DNA from: JAUZOB01 sp963692465
GTDB lineage: Bacteria; Bacteroidota; Bacteroidia; Bacteroidales; Prolixibacteraceae
Reading direction: 5' to 3'
Assembly (NCBI GenBank): GCA_963692465.1
Contig: OY829943.1
Location: 2,604,001 to 2,668,000 of the forward strand
Length of the DNA: 64,000 nucleotides
Numbering within the stretch: position 1 is the first letter of the stretch; each line of letters opens with the position of its first letter. The notes beneath the pieces were generated by a model, which was not told the origin of the DNA, searched no databases, and saw only the letters and a program-made list of their open reading frames with translations. The position numbers were made by a program, and so were the translations under genes. Below, in pieces: positions 27,701-35,910 of the stretch.

Positions 27701-27854
27701 AGAGACGATTAACAGTCTGATGGAAAATTATTCTGTAAAGGATGATGGGATTTATGAGGAAGCAACTCAGAAAAAGGCTTCGATTGAGCGTGCTGAGAGT
27801 GCGGCTAAGGATAATGGAAATAATAGCTATGAGATCAAGATCAATAAAAAATAG
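24762..27854 (+). CDS. Large tetratricopeptide-repeat protein, exported
   Basis: The 1030-residue protein has a signal peptide ending near residue 31 (PLSSVYAQ). The remainder is almost entirely helical TPR-type repeats, with recurrent motifs such as YDKALQYLSRYAKLHKI, AYGEALPWFKKTV, DQALECYRELVSKYPSGE and YKQSLNYYKQVVEKYPKT. Repeats of this kind scaffold protein complexes, here in the periplasm or at the outer membrane. The gene is followed 34 bp later by an outer-membrane barrel gene, a pairing that suggests a shared envelope complex. Several in-frame ATGs lie in the first 10 codons, so the exact start is uncertain. Confidence 0.85.
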   Translation: MQKMTRMRFEKRVFTLLFLFIIIPLSSVYAQSGTYFRPDNELYQTALELYQQGKYGSSLSLFDQLKKEVDSNSQLATEASFYSAMSALKLGNRDGVKLADRFIAENPTSPLCNKAQMEKGDYLFAHKKYAAALDAYKSLSELDLAKQDRDKLHFNSGYSYLSVEKPEDAIGEFVKVSEAAPTYGVPAIYYRSHLYYEAGKYDEALAGFKKIETNTEYRSLSAYYIAHILYLKGEYDESLRYAIPLMNTLEADQQQALSRVVGLCYFHLKSYDKALQYLSRYAKLHKITDRSDNYCLGYCYYQTGQYATAIPYLESASTEKDGMSQNAVYHLADCYIKVGDKDRALRAFSSAAEMSFDLIIKEDALFNYAKLTYELSYSPFNESIKAFDKYIALYPNTERNAKAYDFLVQVYMTTKNYKDALVSIEKVKNRTASIRKAYQRLTFYRGLELYNNEDYKNAEQLFKQSFKDGAYNLKLKSLSLFWSGETLFRMGDMQTAMDEYKAFLASVPSSLQTESAKAAYGIGYAYFNQKAYGEALPWFKKTVGTEGGGDHQVYADALNRLGDCLFSERDFSAASDVYSKSLQLGVYDSDYALYQLAFCEGMLHHENQKIVLLKKMVDGYGSSSLVPEALFEMGRTYEKLGQNDQALECYRELVSKYPSGEIVSRALLQSGLVAYNQADYKQSLNYYKQVVEKYPKTQESHDALYGLRNSYVEMNQVDDYIDYTNKLGGDVTVSKSEQDSLLYTSAEKLYMNGESIAKGQLEKYLKTFPEGVFALNAHFYLGEIFYKEEKDTLALSNYEYVTRIPANSFSEQALERAAELRFKKGDFHEALTHYQSLDKLAGSKTSILQARLGIVKCEYELKDYSSVPGSVDVLLATENLNSQDEMQARFMKGKALYQTKNTEQALPYLQEAAKDTQTEEGAESKYLVAQIYSDQKKNELAEKEILDFIKKGTSFQYWMARSFILLADIYQQRGELFQAKETINSLMENYSVKDDGIYEEATQKKASIERAESAAKDNGNNSYEIKINKK

Positions 27855-27888
27855 CAACAAGCGTATTTACAAACAGAATATAGCTGAT

Positions 27889-29619
27889 ATGAGATATCTG
27901 AAAATAGTTTTTCTTCTTTTATTTATGGGCAGTTTTGGATTGGCATTCGGACAGAAAGATACTCTGTTGCATAAGGAGGTCGAGGTTACGAAAGCGTATC
28001 AGCCGCTGATAAAAGAAGCACATAAAATTCCGATTGTTCCCAATGTTCCGGACGATGTTAAGGCAAAACCGGATTTTGATTATTCAATTCAAAATCGAAC
28101 AGAGCATCTAACGAATACTCCTGCTGTTATTACTGCCGCTAAGTTGGCTGATGAAACAACTGATAAAACCGATTTTGGTTATGTGAAAGCCGGGATTGGA
28201 AGTTATCGGTCTACGTTTGCTGAGTTGTTTTTGAATCAGCCACAATCGGAGAATTCGGCATTTTCTCTTTTCTTTAAGCATTATTCTTCGGGAGGAGATA
28301 TTCATCTGGCTAATGGAATTGATGCAGACGCTCCTTATAGCCAGAACCAATTAGGAGTGGGAACTAAATATTTGTTTGCTAATTCTGCATTATCTGTCAA
28401 TTTGGGATATGACCGCACACGTTTTGATTATTATGGAATGCCGGACATCTCGAATCTGACGTATGCATTTTCTGATCTGAAACAAGTTTATCAAAAGGCA
28501 TGGTTGTCTGCTTCTTTTGGAAATACACCGGTCAAAGACGCTGATTGGTCTTATAAGTTTAACTTGAATTATTTTTACTTTACCACGAGAACAGGACAGA
28601 AAGAAAACTTTTTTTCACTGACGAATGATTTGTCTTCTTCCATACAGTGGTTTCGGGCAAATCTTCATACCGGTGTCGATTATATGAATACGGATAGCGT
28701 TTACGTGTCCCCGTTGGTTGAGGATCGTCGGCAGTCCTTTCTGGTGCATATTGATCCGTCACTTCTCTTTGAAGGAGACCAGGGAAAAGCCCAGCTTGGG
28801 ATCAAGACCGTTTCGAGGTTTGATCATAATCAAAATGCCCGGTTGTATCTATTTCCGTATGTGAGATTGAATTGGGATCCTCTTGAAAAATACTTGAATT
28901 TATACGGGGGCGTTGATGGAAGTTATAACCCAAACACGTTGGCGAGTCTGACTCAATATTGTCCGTATCGGAATAATGTGGGAATTGTGTCTCCGACAGT
29001 TGAGCATTACCGGTTGTTGTTTGGCTTTAAGGGACAGCTAAAAGGCGGATTTAGTTATGCTGCGGAAATTAGCTATGCTTCAATTCACGGGGCACCCTCA
29101 TCTTTTCTGACGATTAGTCCTTCAACTGCGTATCCTCAATTGATGGAAATAGATAATCGGTTTATGCAGGACTGGATCAATACTAAACAGACTCATTTTG
29201 CGGGAGAAATTGGTTATTCTGATAAAGATTTAAGTTTGAGATTCCGGACGAATATGTATTCTTATTCTATTCGTCCAATGGGAAGTCCTAGTTATGATTT
29301 TCAACTTGGTGCAAATTATAAATATACCGATCGATGGACGTTTGATGCGAATCTTTATACACAGGGGAAGGCCTTTTATCCGATAGTGAAGAGTCCGTCG
29401 GGACTTGTTTTGACAACGGGGTCTATTCCAGCTGATCGAATTGATGTTTATGAAACGAGTCCGGTGGTTGATATGGGGGTTGGAGCCCGCTATCAGTTTA
29501 CTTCGAAACTTTTTTTCTGGGCTCGTGCTAATAATTTGTTTATGCAGGAGCAGGATCCTTGGCTTGGATATCGTGAGCATGGCTTGAACCTATTAATCGG
29601 TGCAGGTTATTCATTTTAA
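27889..29619 (+). CDS. Outer-membrane beta-barrel protein linked to the TPR protein
   Basis: The 576-residue product starts with a signal peptide (MRYLKIVFLLLFMGSFGLAFGQ); the frame opens earlier inside the TPR gene but the signal peptide fixes 27889. A short N-terminal conserved segment (VEVTKAYQPLIKEAHKIPIVPNVPDDVKAKPDF, about 28-62, given here in part as KAYQPLIKEAHKIP) precedes about 500 residues of alternating strands with aromatic girdles, ending in LNLLIGAGYSF. It resembles the barrel of TonB-dependent receptors but lacks a plug domain. I read it as the membrane partner of the TPR protein. Confidence 0.75.
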   Translation: MRYLKIVFLLLFMGSFGLAFGQKDTLLHKEVEVTKAYQPLIKEAHKIPIVPNVPDDVKAKPDFDYSIQNRTEHLTNTPAVITAAKLADETTDKTDFGYVKAGIGSYRSTFAELFLNQPQSENSAFSLFFKHYSSGGDIHLANGIDADAPYSQNQLGVGTKYLFANSALSVNLGYDRTRFDYYGMPDISNLTYAFSDLKQVYQKAWLSASFGNTPVKDADWSYKFNLNYFYFTTRTGQKENFFSLTNDLSSSIQWFRANLHTGVDYMNTDSVYVSPLVEDRRQSFLVHIDPSLLFEGDQGKAQLGIKTVSRFDHNQNARLYLFPYVRLNWDPLEKYLNLYGGVDGSYNPNTLASLTQYCPYRNNVGIVSPTVEHYRLLFGFKGQLKGGFSYAAEISYASIHGAPSSFLTISPSTAYPQLMEIDNRFMQDWINTKQTHFAGEIGYSDKDLSLRFRTNMYSYSIRPMGSPSYDFQLGANYKYTDRWTFDANLYTQGKAFYPIVKSPSGLVLTTGSIPADRIDVYETSPVVDMGVGARYQFTSKLFFWARANNLFMQEQDPWLGYREHGLNLLIGAGYSF

Positions 29620-29635
29620 CATTTTTATTTTTTAT

Positions 29636-29643
29636 TATATTTG
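29636..29643 (+). promoter_or_regulatory. -7 box for the DUF4956 gene
   Basis: TATATTTG matches TAnnTTTG exactly and lies just past the preceding stop, 22 bp before the ATG at 29666. No -33 element is evident, so the gene may have its own start site as well as read-through. Confidence 0.5.
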
Positions 29644-29665
29644 TGAGAAAGAAAAAAGCCTGAAA

Positions 29666-30310
29666 ATGAACGTTGTTTTCCAAAATTTATCGGAACTATA
29701 TGAATTGATTATTCGGTTTACTTTTAATTTATTGGTGACTCTCGTTATTGTAAGGGGTATCTATTATCGAATTACTAAACGCAAGGATTATCTTTTTACT
29801 TTCTCGTTAATTAGTTCTCTGGTTTTTTTGCTTTGCTTCCTGATGTCTAATGTAAATCTGCAATTGGGATTTGCATTGGGACTGTTTGCTGTATTCGGAA
29901 TACTGCGGTATCGGACTACTGGTATTCCGATTAAAGAAATGACTTACCTTTTTGTAATTATTGGACTTTCGGTCATCAATGCTCTTGCCAGTGGATTAGA
30001 TAGCCTTCTTGCTCTTCTTTTTGCCAATGCAGCGATCGTTATTCTTATCTATGTGTTTGAACATTTGCGCTTGTTTAAACATGAATCGCACAAGGTTGTA
30101 ATTTATGATAATTTGACTTTGATTGTTCCCGGCAAAAGGCAACTGTTAGTTCAGGACCTTGAATTAAAAACGGGGTTGAAAATTAATCGTTTGGAAATAG
30201 GGAAGATTGATTTTGCAAAAAGCAGGGTGAAACTTATCATTTATTATTACGGCGAAAACAATGCATTGAATCTGGCAGATGATTTTGCTGAAAATATTGA
30301 TGATGAATAA
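29666..30310 (+). CDS. DUF4956-family integral membrane protein
   Basis: The 214-residue product has about four transmembrane segments in residues 15-135 and a soluble C-terminal tail. The stretch LGFALGLFAVFGILRYRTTGIPIKEMTYLFVIIGLSVINAL (about 70-110) is the DUF4956 signature. Members elsewhere sit near polyphosphate or spore-coat-kinase-like genes, but none is here. The frame opens earlier at 29600, inside the preceding gene; MNVVFQ at 29666 is preferred because it follows the -7 box. Function unknown. Confidence 0.82.
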   Translation: MNVVFQNLSELYELIIRFTFNLLVTLVIVRGIYYRITKRKDYLFTFSLISSLVFLLCFLMSNVNLQLGFALGLFAVFGILRYRTTGIPIKEMTYLFVIIGLSVINALASGLDSLLALLFANAAIVILIYVFEHLRLFKHESHKVVIYDNLTLIVPGKRQLLVQDLELKTGLKINRLEIGKIDFAKSRVKLIIYYYGENNALNLADDFAENIDDE

Positions 30311-30373
30311 TTTCAGCTGATTTAAAAAGAACCATATTGCAACTTCAAAAGCACTATTTTTGATCATTTTTAC

Positions 30374-30381
30374 TATCTTTG
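30374..30381 (+). promoter_or_regulatory. -7 box of gyrB
   Basis: TATCTTTG matches TAnnTTTG exactly. The resulting leader would be about 178 nt, long for this window. It can form TTCCTGT (30401-30407) with ACAGGAA (30435-30441), and the same AGGAA can instead pair with TTCCT (30451-30455). Confidence 0.6.
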
Positions 30382-30565
30382 CACGTTACAGAAAAGTTCT
30401 TTCCTGTCGTTTTTTTTTAACGGTTTAGAGCGGAACAGGAATGTTTTTGTTTCCTCTTTATTCAGAATCGTTAGACATAAGAGAAGTGAGATTTTAGAAT
30501 CGAAGAATCTAAGAAATAGAACGAGAGGGCTTATTTAAATCAAATGGATTTTTAAAAGAAATTGA

Positions 30566-32527
30566 ATGAGCGAATTGGAAAAAAGAGAAGAAGAAAGTGC
30601 AGCATATTCTGCAGATAGCATTCAGGTATTAGAAGGCCTTGAGGCAGTGCGGAAGCGCCCTGCGATGTATATCGGTGATATCAATGAGAAGGGATTGCAT
30701 CATTTGGTCTATGAGGTTGTAGACAATTCTATTGATGAAGCATTAGGTGGATTCTGTTCCCATATTGAAGTCATCATAAATGAAGACAATTCAGTCACAG
30801 TGAGAGATGATGGTCGTGGTATTCCGACGGCTTATCATACGAAAGAAAAGAAATCTGCACTGGAAGTTGTTATGACGGTGCTTCATGCCGGTGGAAAATT
30901 TGATAAGGGTTCTTATAAAGTTTCCGGAGGATTGCATGGCGTTGGTGTTTCTTGTGTTAATGCTCTTTCCAGCTATCTTCGGGTAGAGGTTTACCGTGAA
31001 GGTAAAATATGGATGCAGGAGTATCATCAGGGTAAGCCGGTTGATAGTGTCAAGGTGATTGGTGAGACCGATAAAAACGGTACGAGCATTAAATTTTTAC
31101 CTGATGCTGAAATATTTTCGATAACAACTTTTAAGTATAGCATACTTCAGTCGCGGTTGCGCGAGTTGGCATTCTTAAATGCCAAAGTCCGTTTGACTCT
31201 TACAGATAGAAGAGAAACGCTCGAAGATGGATCTTTTAAAACGGAAGTTTTTTATTCCATTAAAGGACTTAAGGAATTTGTGGATTATCTGGAGGGAAAC
31301 AGGGAAAAATTAATTGATGATTCGATTCATATTTGTACCGAAAAAAATGGAGTTCCTGTTGAGATTGCACTAAGATATAATACTTCTTTTACTGAAAACG
31401 TTTTTTCATACGTCAATAATATTAACACAATAGAAGGCGGAACACATCTTACCGGATTCAGACGAGGACTTACCCGGACTCTGAAAAATTATGCAGAGCA
31501 ATCCGGAATGCTTTCGAAATTGAAATTCGACATCAGTGGAGACGATTTTAGAGAGGGATTAACAGCTGTTATTTCTGTTAAGGTTCAGGAACCACAGTTT
31601 GAAGGACAGACCAAGACTAAACTTGGAAATTCTGATATTACTGCTGTTGTAGACCAGGCGGTGAGTGAGATGTTGTCCAATTATCTGGAGGAAAATCCTA
31701 AAGATGCCAGATCGATTGTTAATAAAGTTATTTTAGCAGCACAGGCTCGTCATGCGGCACGTCGTGCAAGAGAACTGGTACAACGAAAGAGCGTTCTGTC
31801 GGGTGGTGGCTTACCTGGGAAACTGGCTGACTGTTCGGAAAAAGATCCTTCACTTTGTGAGATATTTTTAGTGGAGGGTGATTCTGCAGGAGGTACGGCC
31901 AAACAAGGAAGAGACCGTCGTTACCAGGCGATTCTGCCATTAAGAGGTAAAATCCTTAATGTAGAAAAGGCGATGCAGCATAAGGTCTTCGAAAGCGAGG
32001 AAATTCGTAATATTTTTACCGCTCTTGGCGTTTCGATCGGAACAAGTGAGGATACAAAAGCACTTAATCTTGATAAGTTGAGATATCACAAGATCATCAT
32101 TATGACCGATGCTGATGTCGATGGTAGCCATATTGACACCTTGATTATGACTTTTTTCTTCCGTTATATGCAGGATTTAATTAAAAAAGGGTATTTGTAT
32201 ATTGCAACTCCTCCTTTGTATTTAATCCGCAAAGGGAAAAAAGAATCATATGCGTGGACAGAAGAACAACGTCTGGGCTTAATTAATGACTGGGGTGATG
32301 GGAAAGAAAGTAGTCTTCATATTCAGCGGTATAAAGGTCTTGGTGAAATGAATGCTGAGCAGTTATGGACTACAACAATGAGTGCCCAATCCAGAACGCT
32401 TCGGCAGGTTACCATTGAGAATGCTGCAGATGTTGATTATGTTTTCTCTATGCTTATGGGGGATGACGTTCCTCCAAGAAAGAAATTTATAGAAGACAAT
32501 GCATCTTATGCTAATATTGATGCTTAG
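30566..32527 (+). CDS. gyrB: DNA gyrase subunit B
   Basis: The 653-residue ATPase subunit of gyrase works with GyrA to introduce negative supercoils. The GHKL domain has EVVDNSIDEALGG, VRDDGRGIP and GGLHGVGVSCVNALS. The TOPRIM domain has LVEGDSAGG, RGKILNVEKA and MTDADVDGSHI. The C-terminal tail has QRYKGLGEMNAEQLW. The length fits the short (non-proteobacterial) GyrB class. It has its own -7 box with a long structured leader and a strong terminator at 32549. Confidence 0.97.
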   Translation: MSELEKREEESAAYSADSIQVLEGLEAVRKRPAMYIGDINEKGLHHLVYEVVDNSIDEALGGFCSHIEVIINEDNSVTVRDDGRGIPTAYHTKEKKSALEVVMTVLHAGGKFDKGSYKVSGGLHGVGVSCVNALSSYLRVEVYREGKIWMQEYHQGKPVDSVKVIGETDKNGTSIKFLPDAEIFSITTFKYSILQSRLRELAFLNAKVRLTLTDRRETLEDGSFKTEVFYSIKGLKEFVDYLEGNREKLIDDSIHICTEKNGVPVEIALRYNTSFTENVFSYVNNINTIEGGTHLTGFRRGLTRTLKNYAEQSGMLSKLKFDISGDDFREGLTAVISVKVQEPQFEGQTKTKLGNSDITAVVDQAVSEMLSNYLEENPKDARSIVNKVILAAQARHAARRARELVQRKSVLSGGGLPGKLADCSEKDPSLCEIFLVEGDSAGGTAKQGRDRRYQAILPLRGKILNVEKAMQHKVFESEEIRNIFTALGVSIGTSEDTKALNLDKLRYHKIIIMTDADVDGSHIDTLIMTFFFRYMQDLIKKGYLYIATPPLYLIRKGKKESYAWTEEQRLGLINDWGDGKESSLHIQRYKGLGEMNAEQLWTTTMSAQSRTLRQVTIENAADVDYVFSMLMGDDVPPRKKFIEDNASYANIDA

Positions 32528-32548
32528 ATTTTCTTATCTATAACTTTT

Positions 32549-32583
32549 AAAGAGATCTTTCCTTGTGAAAGATCTCTTTTTTT
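32549..32583 (+). terminator. Terminator of gyrB
   Basis: A perfect 13-bp stem (32549-32561 with 32567-32579) has a 5-nt loop and is followed by T to 32583. Confidence 0.93.
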
Positions 32584-32745
32584 GTCTGTGTATCTTGAAT
32601 TGAAGAAATATTAGAGAAGTCTGGTAATCTTGTTTATCGGAAATTTAATAATTTGTTTTTACATTCTTTGATTTAAATATGCATCACTGTTGTTATTTTT
32701 ATCTGTTGAATTCAATGAGAAAAATAGGATTTAATTAGTCAAAAA

Positions 32746-33315
32746 ATGAATATAGCGGTATTTTGTTCTTCGAGTAATCAAATAAAACCTTGTTTTTTTG
32801 AAGATGCATCAGTTCTTGGACACTTGATTGGAACTCATGGACATTCATTGGTCAATGGTGGTGCCGGAGTGGGGTTAATGGAAGCAACAGCTTGTACAGC
32901 CAAGGGTGCCGGAGCTAAAATAACAGGAATAATTCCGAAATTGATTCATGAAAGTAGACTTGCCTCAGAGTCTGTTGATGAGTTAATTGTAACCGAAAGC
33001 ATGTATGACCGAAAATATATGCTACGTCAAAAATCTGATGCCTTTATTGCTTTGCCTGGAGGGTTTGGAACTCTTGATGAAATAATTGAGGTAATCACTT
33101 TAAAGCAATTGAAGTATCACAATAAACCCATTGTATTTATTAATACGGCTAATTATTATTCTTTATTTTTTCAACAGGTTGAGAAGTCGATCGAGGAAGG
33201 ATTTGCATTACCATCTTATCGAAAATTGTTCCATGTGGCAAAAGATCCGGAAGATGCAATTTCTTATATTGAAAGCTATATTCATGAGGATGTTGAACTT
33301 AAGTGGATGGGGTAA
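32746..33315 (+). CDS. LOG-family (TIGR00730) Rossmann-fold protein
   Basis: The 189-residue product has the LOG family signatures NGGAGVGLMEATACTAKGAG and LPGGFGTLDEI (PGGxGTxxE). Members hydrolyse nucleoside 5'-monophosphates to the base and ribose-5-phosphate; plant homologues release active cytokinins. In bacteria the role is usually general nucleotide turnover. It converges on dapF with 50 bp between the stops and no evident hairpin. Confidence 0.92.
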   Translation: MNIAVFCSSSNQIKPCFFEDASVLGHLIGTHGHSLVNGGAGVGLMEATACTAKGAGAKITGIIPKLIHESRLASESVDELIVTESMYDRKYMLRQKSDAFIALPGGFGTLDEIIEVITLKQLKYHNKPIVFINTANYYSLFFQQVEKSIEEGFALPSYRKLFHVAKDPEDAISYIESYIHEDVELKWMG

Positions 33316-33365
33316 ATGGAACTATGGTTATTCATCCTTGTGTCGTGTAATGATGAAAATATAAT

Positions 33366-34148
33366 TTATAAAAGTATATCCCCTTCAAACACGAATTGTG
33401 CGGGTCCTTTAAGTCGAATGTTGTAAAAATGTTCTCCTTCTCGGTCAAAAGAAACAGATAAATTCCCACCTTGTGCTTTAACGGGGAAGCAGCCTGTGTT
33501 TAAGTTTAGTTTGATTCCAACACATAATGCGGAAGCTGTAATACCAGTTCCGCAGGCAAGTGTTTCATCTTCAACACCTCTTTCGTAGGTTCTTATTTTT
33601 ATTTCAGATCCATTGAATTCGACGAAATTGACGTTGGTCCCTTCCTTGCAAAATCGATCGTTATATCTTATCTTGCGTCCTTCTTCGACTGCGTTTATTT
33701 GGTCAATATTTTCGACAAAACGAACAAAATGAGGAGAGCCGGTGTTCAGGTAAAAATAATCATTGCCAACTTCGACTTGAGAAACATCAACCATTTTTAA
33801 ATTAACTTGTTTTTCAGAATCAATGGAGGCTTCGTGGATGCCATCGACAGCTTCAAAATGAGTGCTTTGTTCAATAATACGAAGGTGATGAGCGAAGGCG
33901 ACGATGCAACGACCACCATTACCACACATACTGGCTTCACGTCCATCAGAATTGAAGTAGCGCATGGTGAAGTCGAGGTTGTGATGATTTTCTAAAAGCA
34001 TCAGTCCGTCAGCTCCAATTCCAAAGCGGCGATTACAAAGTTTGCTGGTTAATTCAATATTGGCTCCGTCATAAACAGATGTTCTATTGTCAATAATAAT
34101 AAAATCATTTCCGGCGCCTTGGTATTTGTAGAAATGAATGCTTTTCAT
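33366..34148 (-). CDS. dapF: Diaminopimelate epimerase
   Basis: The 260-residue enzyme converts LL- to meso-diaminopimelate for lysine and peptidoglycan synthesis. YQGAGNDFIIID starts the N-terminal half. The two catalytic cysteines are Cys75 in MCGNGGR and Cys199 in ACGTG. Both halves of the pseudo-symmetric fold are complete. It is a single gene between the convergent LOG gene and the divergent degP gene (217-bp spacer). Confidence 0.97.
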   Translation of the reverse strand: MKSIHFYKYQGAGNDFIIIDNRTSVYDGANIELTSKLCNRRFGIGADGLMLLENHHNLDFTMRYFNSDGREASMCGNGGRCIVAFAHHLRIIEQSTHFEAVDGIHEASIDSEKQVNLKMVDVSQVEVGNDYFYLNTGSPHFVRFVENIDQINAVEEGRKIRYNDRFCKEGTNVNFVEFNGSEIKIRTYERGVEDETLACGTGITASALCVGIKLNLNTGCFPVKAQGGNLSVSFDREGEHFYNIRLKGPAQFVFEGDILL

Positions 34149-34301
34149 CGTTACTTTTTTTGTTAAGAGTTCGTTAAAGTTATTTGTTTAAAATTCCGAC
34201 ATGGTGCAGATAAACAAGTAATTTGATAAAGTAAATACGGTATTTTGTTAAAATAAGTTAACTAACAGAATGTCTCATTTTTTAAATAAAACTTCAACTA
34301 C

Positions 34302-34309
34302 TATTTTTG
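34302..34309 (+). promoter_or_regulatory. -7 box of degP
   Basis: TATTTTTG is an exact TAnnTTTG match, giving a leader of about 50 nt before the ATG at 34366. No -33 element is clear. Confidence 0.5.
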
Positions 34310-34365
34310 TGTTGTTTAATTATGAATTTCGTAGCAAAAGTAAGTAATTTGAATAATTTAAAATC

Positions 34366-35823
34366 ATGAAAGAGATGAAGAAAACGATTTCTGTTCTTTT
34401 TGCAGTATCATTGGGAATGTTTGTTACATTCTCTGCTAGTGCTTCGGTGTCTCAGTTGAAGGGGAATACTGCAATGTGTTCTGAAAATATGAATGGGGTA
34501 GCTTCTGCAGATAGTCAGTATCCTGATATGACAGGAGCGGCTGAAAAGTCAGTTCATGCAGTTGTGCATATTCAGGTTGAGTCTGAGGTGGAGGAAGCCG
34601 AGGAGGGAAGTGCTCAGGGGAACCCATTTTTTGATTTCTTTTTTGGAGATAGAGGAGGAAATCCTTTCGGTGGAAACCGTAGGCAGGAGCCGGAATTAAG
34701 AAAAGGTTCGGGGTCGGGTGTTATTATCTCATCGGATGGATACATTGTCACCAATAATCATGTTGTAGACGGAGCTCAAAAAATAAAAGTCATTTTAAAT
34801 GACAAACGTGAATTTGAGGGGAAAGTCGTAGGTAAGGATCCTAATTCGGACATTGCTCTAATAAAGATTGATGCTAAGGGTCTTCAGTTTTTAACATTCG
34901 GAAATTCTGATAATTTGAAAATCGGAGAATGGGTTTTAGCGGTAGGGAATCCGTTTAACCTGACATCAACGGTTACCGCTGGAATTGTGAGTGCTAAATC
35001 AAGAAGCATCAATATTAATCAGAGTAAAATGCCAATTGAATCATTTATTCAGACTGATGCTGCTGTAAATCCCGGGAATAGTGGAGGAGCACTGGTCAAT
35101 CTGAAAGGGGAGTTAGTTGGAATAAATACGGCCATTGCCTCGATGACCGGATCTTATGCAGGGTATTCGTTTGCTGTCCCAACAACGATTGTTCAAAAGG
35201 TAGTTGGCGATATGCGTAAATACGGACAAGTAAAAAGGGCTCTTTTGGGAGTAGAAGTTCAGGATGTAACCGGTGATGTTGCTAAAGAAAACAATTTGGA
35301 CAAAGTAGAGGGCCTTTTTGTTGGAAATGTAACAAAGGGGGGGGCTGCCGATAAAGCAGGTATTAAGAAAGGCGATGTTCTTATTTCTCTTGAAAATACA
35401 AAAATAGATTCGGGGGCAAGATTGCAGGAACTTATTGGTCAGCGTAACCCTGGAGATAAAATAGATGTAGAGGTAAAAAGAGAAGGGAAGTTGAAACATT
35501 TTGTCGTTGTTTTACGAAGTAATGAAGACAACGCTAGTGCCGGACCTATTGAATTCTTGGGTTCTAAGTTGCGGGAGGCAACTTTTGAAGAAAAAAATGC
35601 AGTTGATATTGTGAGTGGGGTAAAAGTAACAGAAGTAGGTAAGGGAATATTGAAAGATGCCGGAGTAAGAGAAGGGTTCATTATTACAGATGTGAATAAA
35701 ACTCCAGTGCGTTCGACAAAAGATGTTGTTAAGGCAGTTAAAGAATCAAATGGCGGAATCTTCTTAGAAGGAGTTTATCCTAATAAAGAAAGAGCTTATT
35801 ATGGTTTTGGGCTTAAAAATTAA
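34366..35823 (+). CDS. degP: Do-family serine endopeptidase (DegP/HtrA)
   Basis: The 485-residue periplasmic protease degrades or refolds misfolded envelope proteins. A signal peptide (about 1-27) is followed by a linker, then the trypsin-like domain with His132 (TNNHVVDG), Asp162 (DPNSDIALIKID) and Ser239 (NPGNSGGALVN). Two PDZ domains follow (about 285-375 and 390-480). A Phe/Gly-rich loop (about 85-105, FFDFFFGDRGG) corresponds to the LA loop. A second ATG three codons in is an equally plausible start. Single-gene unit, 87 bp before the sigma factor gene. Confidence 0.96.
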   Translation: MKEMKKTISVLFAVSLGMFVTFSASASVSQLKGNTAMCSENMNGVASADSQYPDMTGAAEKSVHAVVHIQVESEVEEAEEGSAQGNPFFDFFFGDRGGNPFGGNRRQEPELRKGSGSGVIISSDGYIVTNNHVVDGAQKIKVILNDKREFEGKVVGKDPNSDIALIKIDAKGLQFLTFGNSDNLKIGEWVLAVGNPFNLTSTVTAGIVSAKSRSININQSKMPIESFIQTDAAVNPGNSGGALVNLKGELVGINTAIASMTGSYAGYSFAVPTTIVQKVVGDMRKYGQVKRALLGVEVQDVTGDVAKENNLDKVEGLFVGNVTKGGAADKAGIKKGDVLISLENTKIDSGARLQELIGQRNPGDKIDVEVKREGKLKHFVVVLRSNEDNASAGPIEFLGSKLREATFEEKNAVDIVSGVKVTEVGKGILKDAGVREGFIITDVNKTPVRSTKDVVKAVKESNGGIFLEGVYPNKERAYYGFGLKN

Positions 35824-35863
35824 GTCTTTTGTATTTTCAGTGTTCCGTTCTCTATTTCTTTTT

Positions 35864-35890
35864 TTTGTAAAGATAAAATAACTAGATTTG
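35864..35890 (+). promoter_or_regulatory. Promoter of rpoD
   Basis: TTTG (35864-35867) is followed after 15 bp by TAGATTTG (35883-35890), an exact -7 box. The leader would be about 15 nt. The -33/-7 gap is the same short length as at the candidate small RNA (1182-1209). Confidence 0.6.
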
Positions 35891-35910
35891 CACGTTTTTT
35901 AGGAGAAAAT

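Noticed and set aside
27742..27888. Earlier start for the barrel gene inside the TPR gene
   Set aside because: The signal peptide starts at 27889 and the upstream residues are an Arg-rich out-of-frame reading of the TPR gene.
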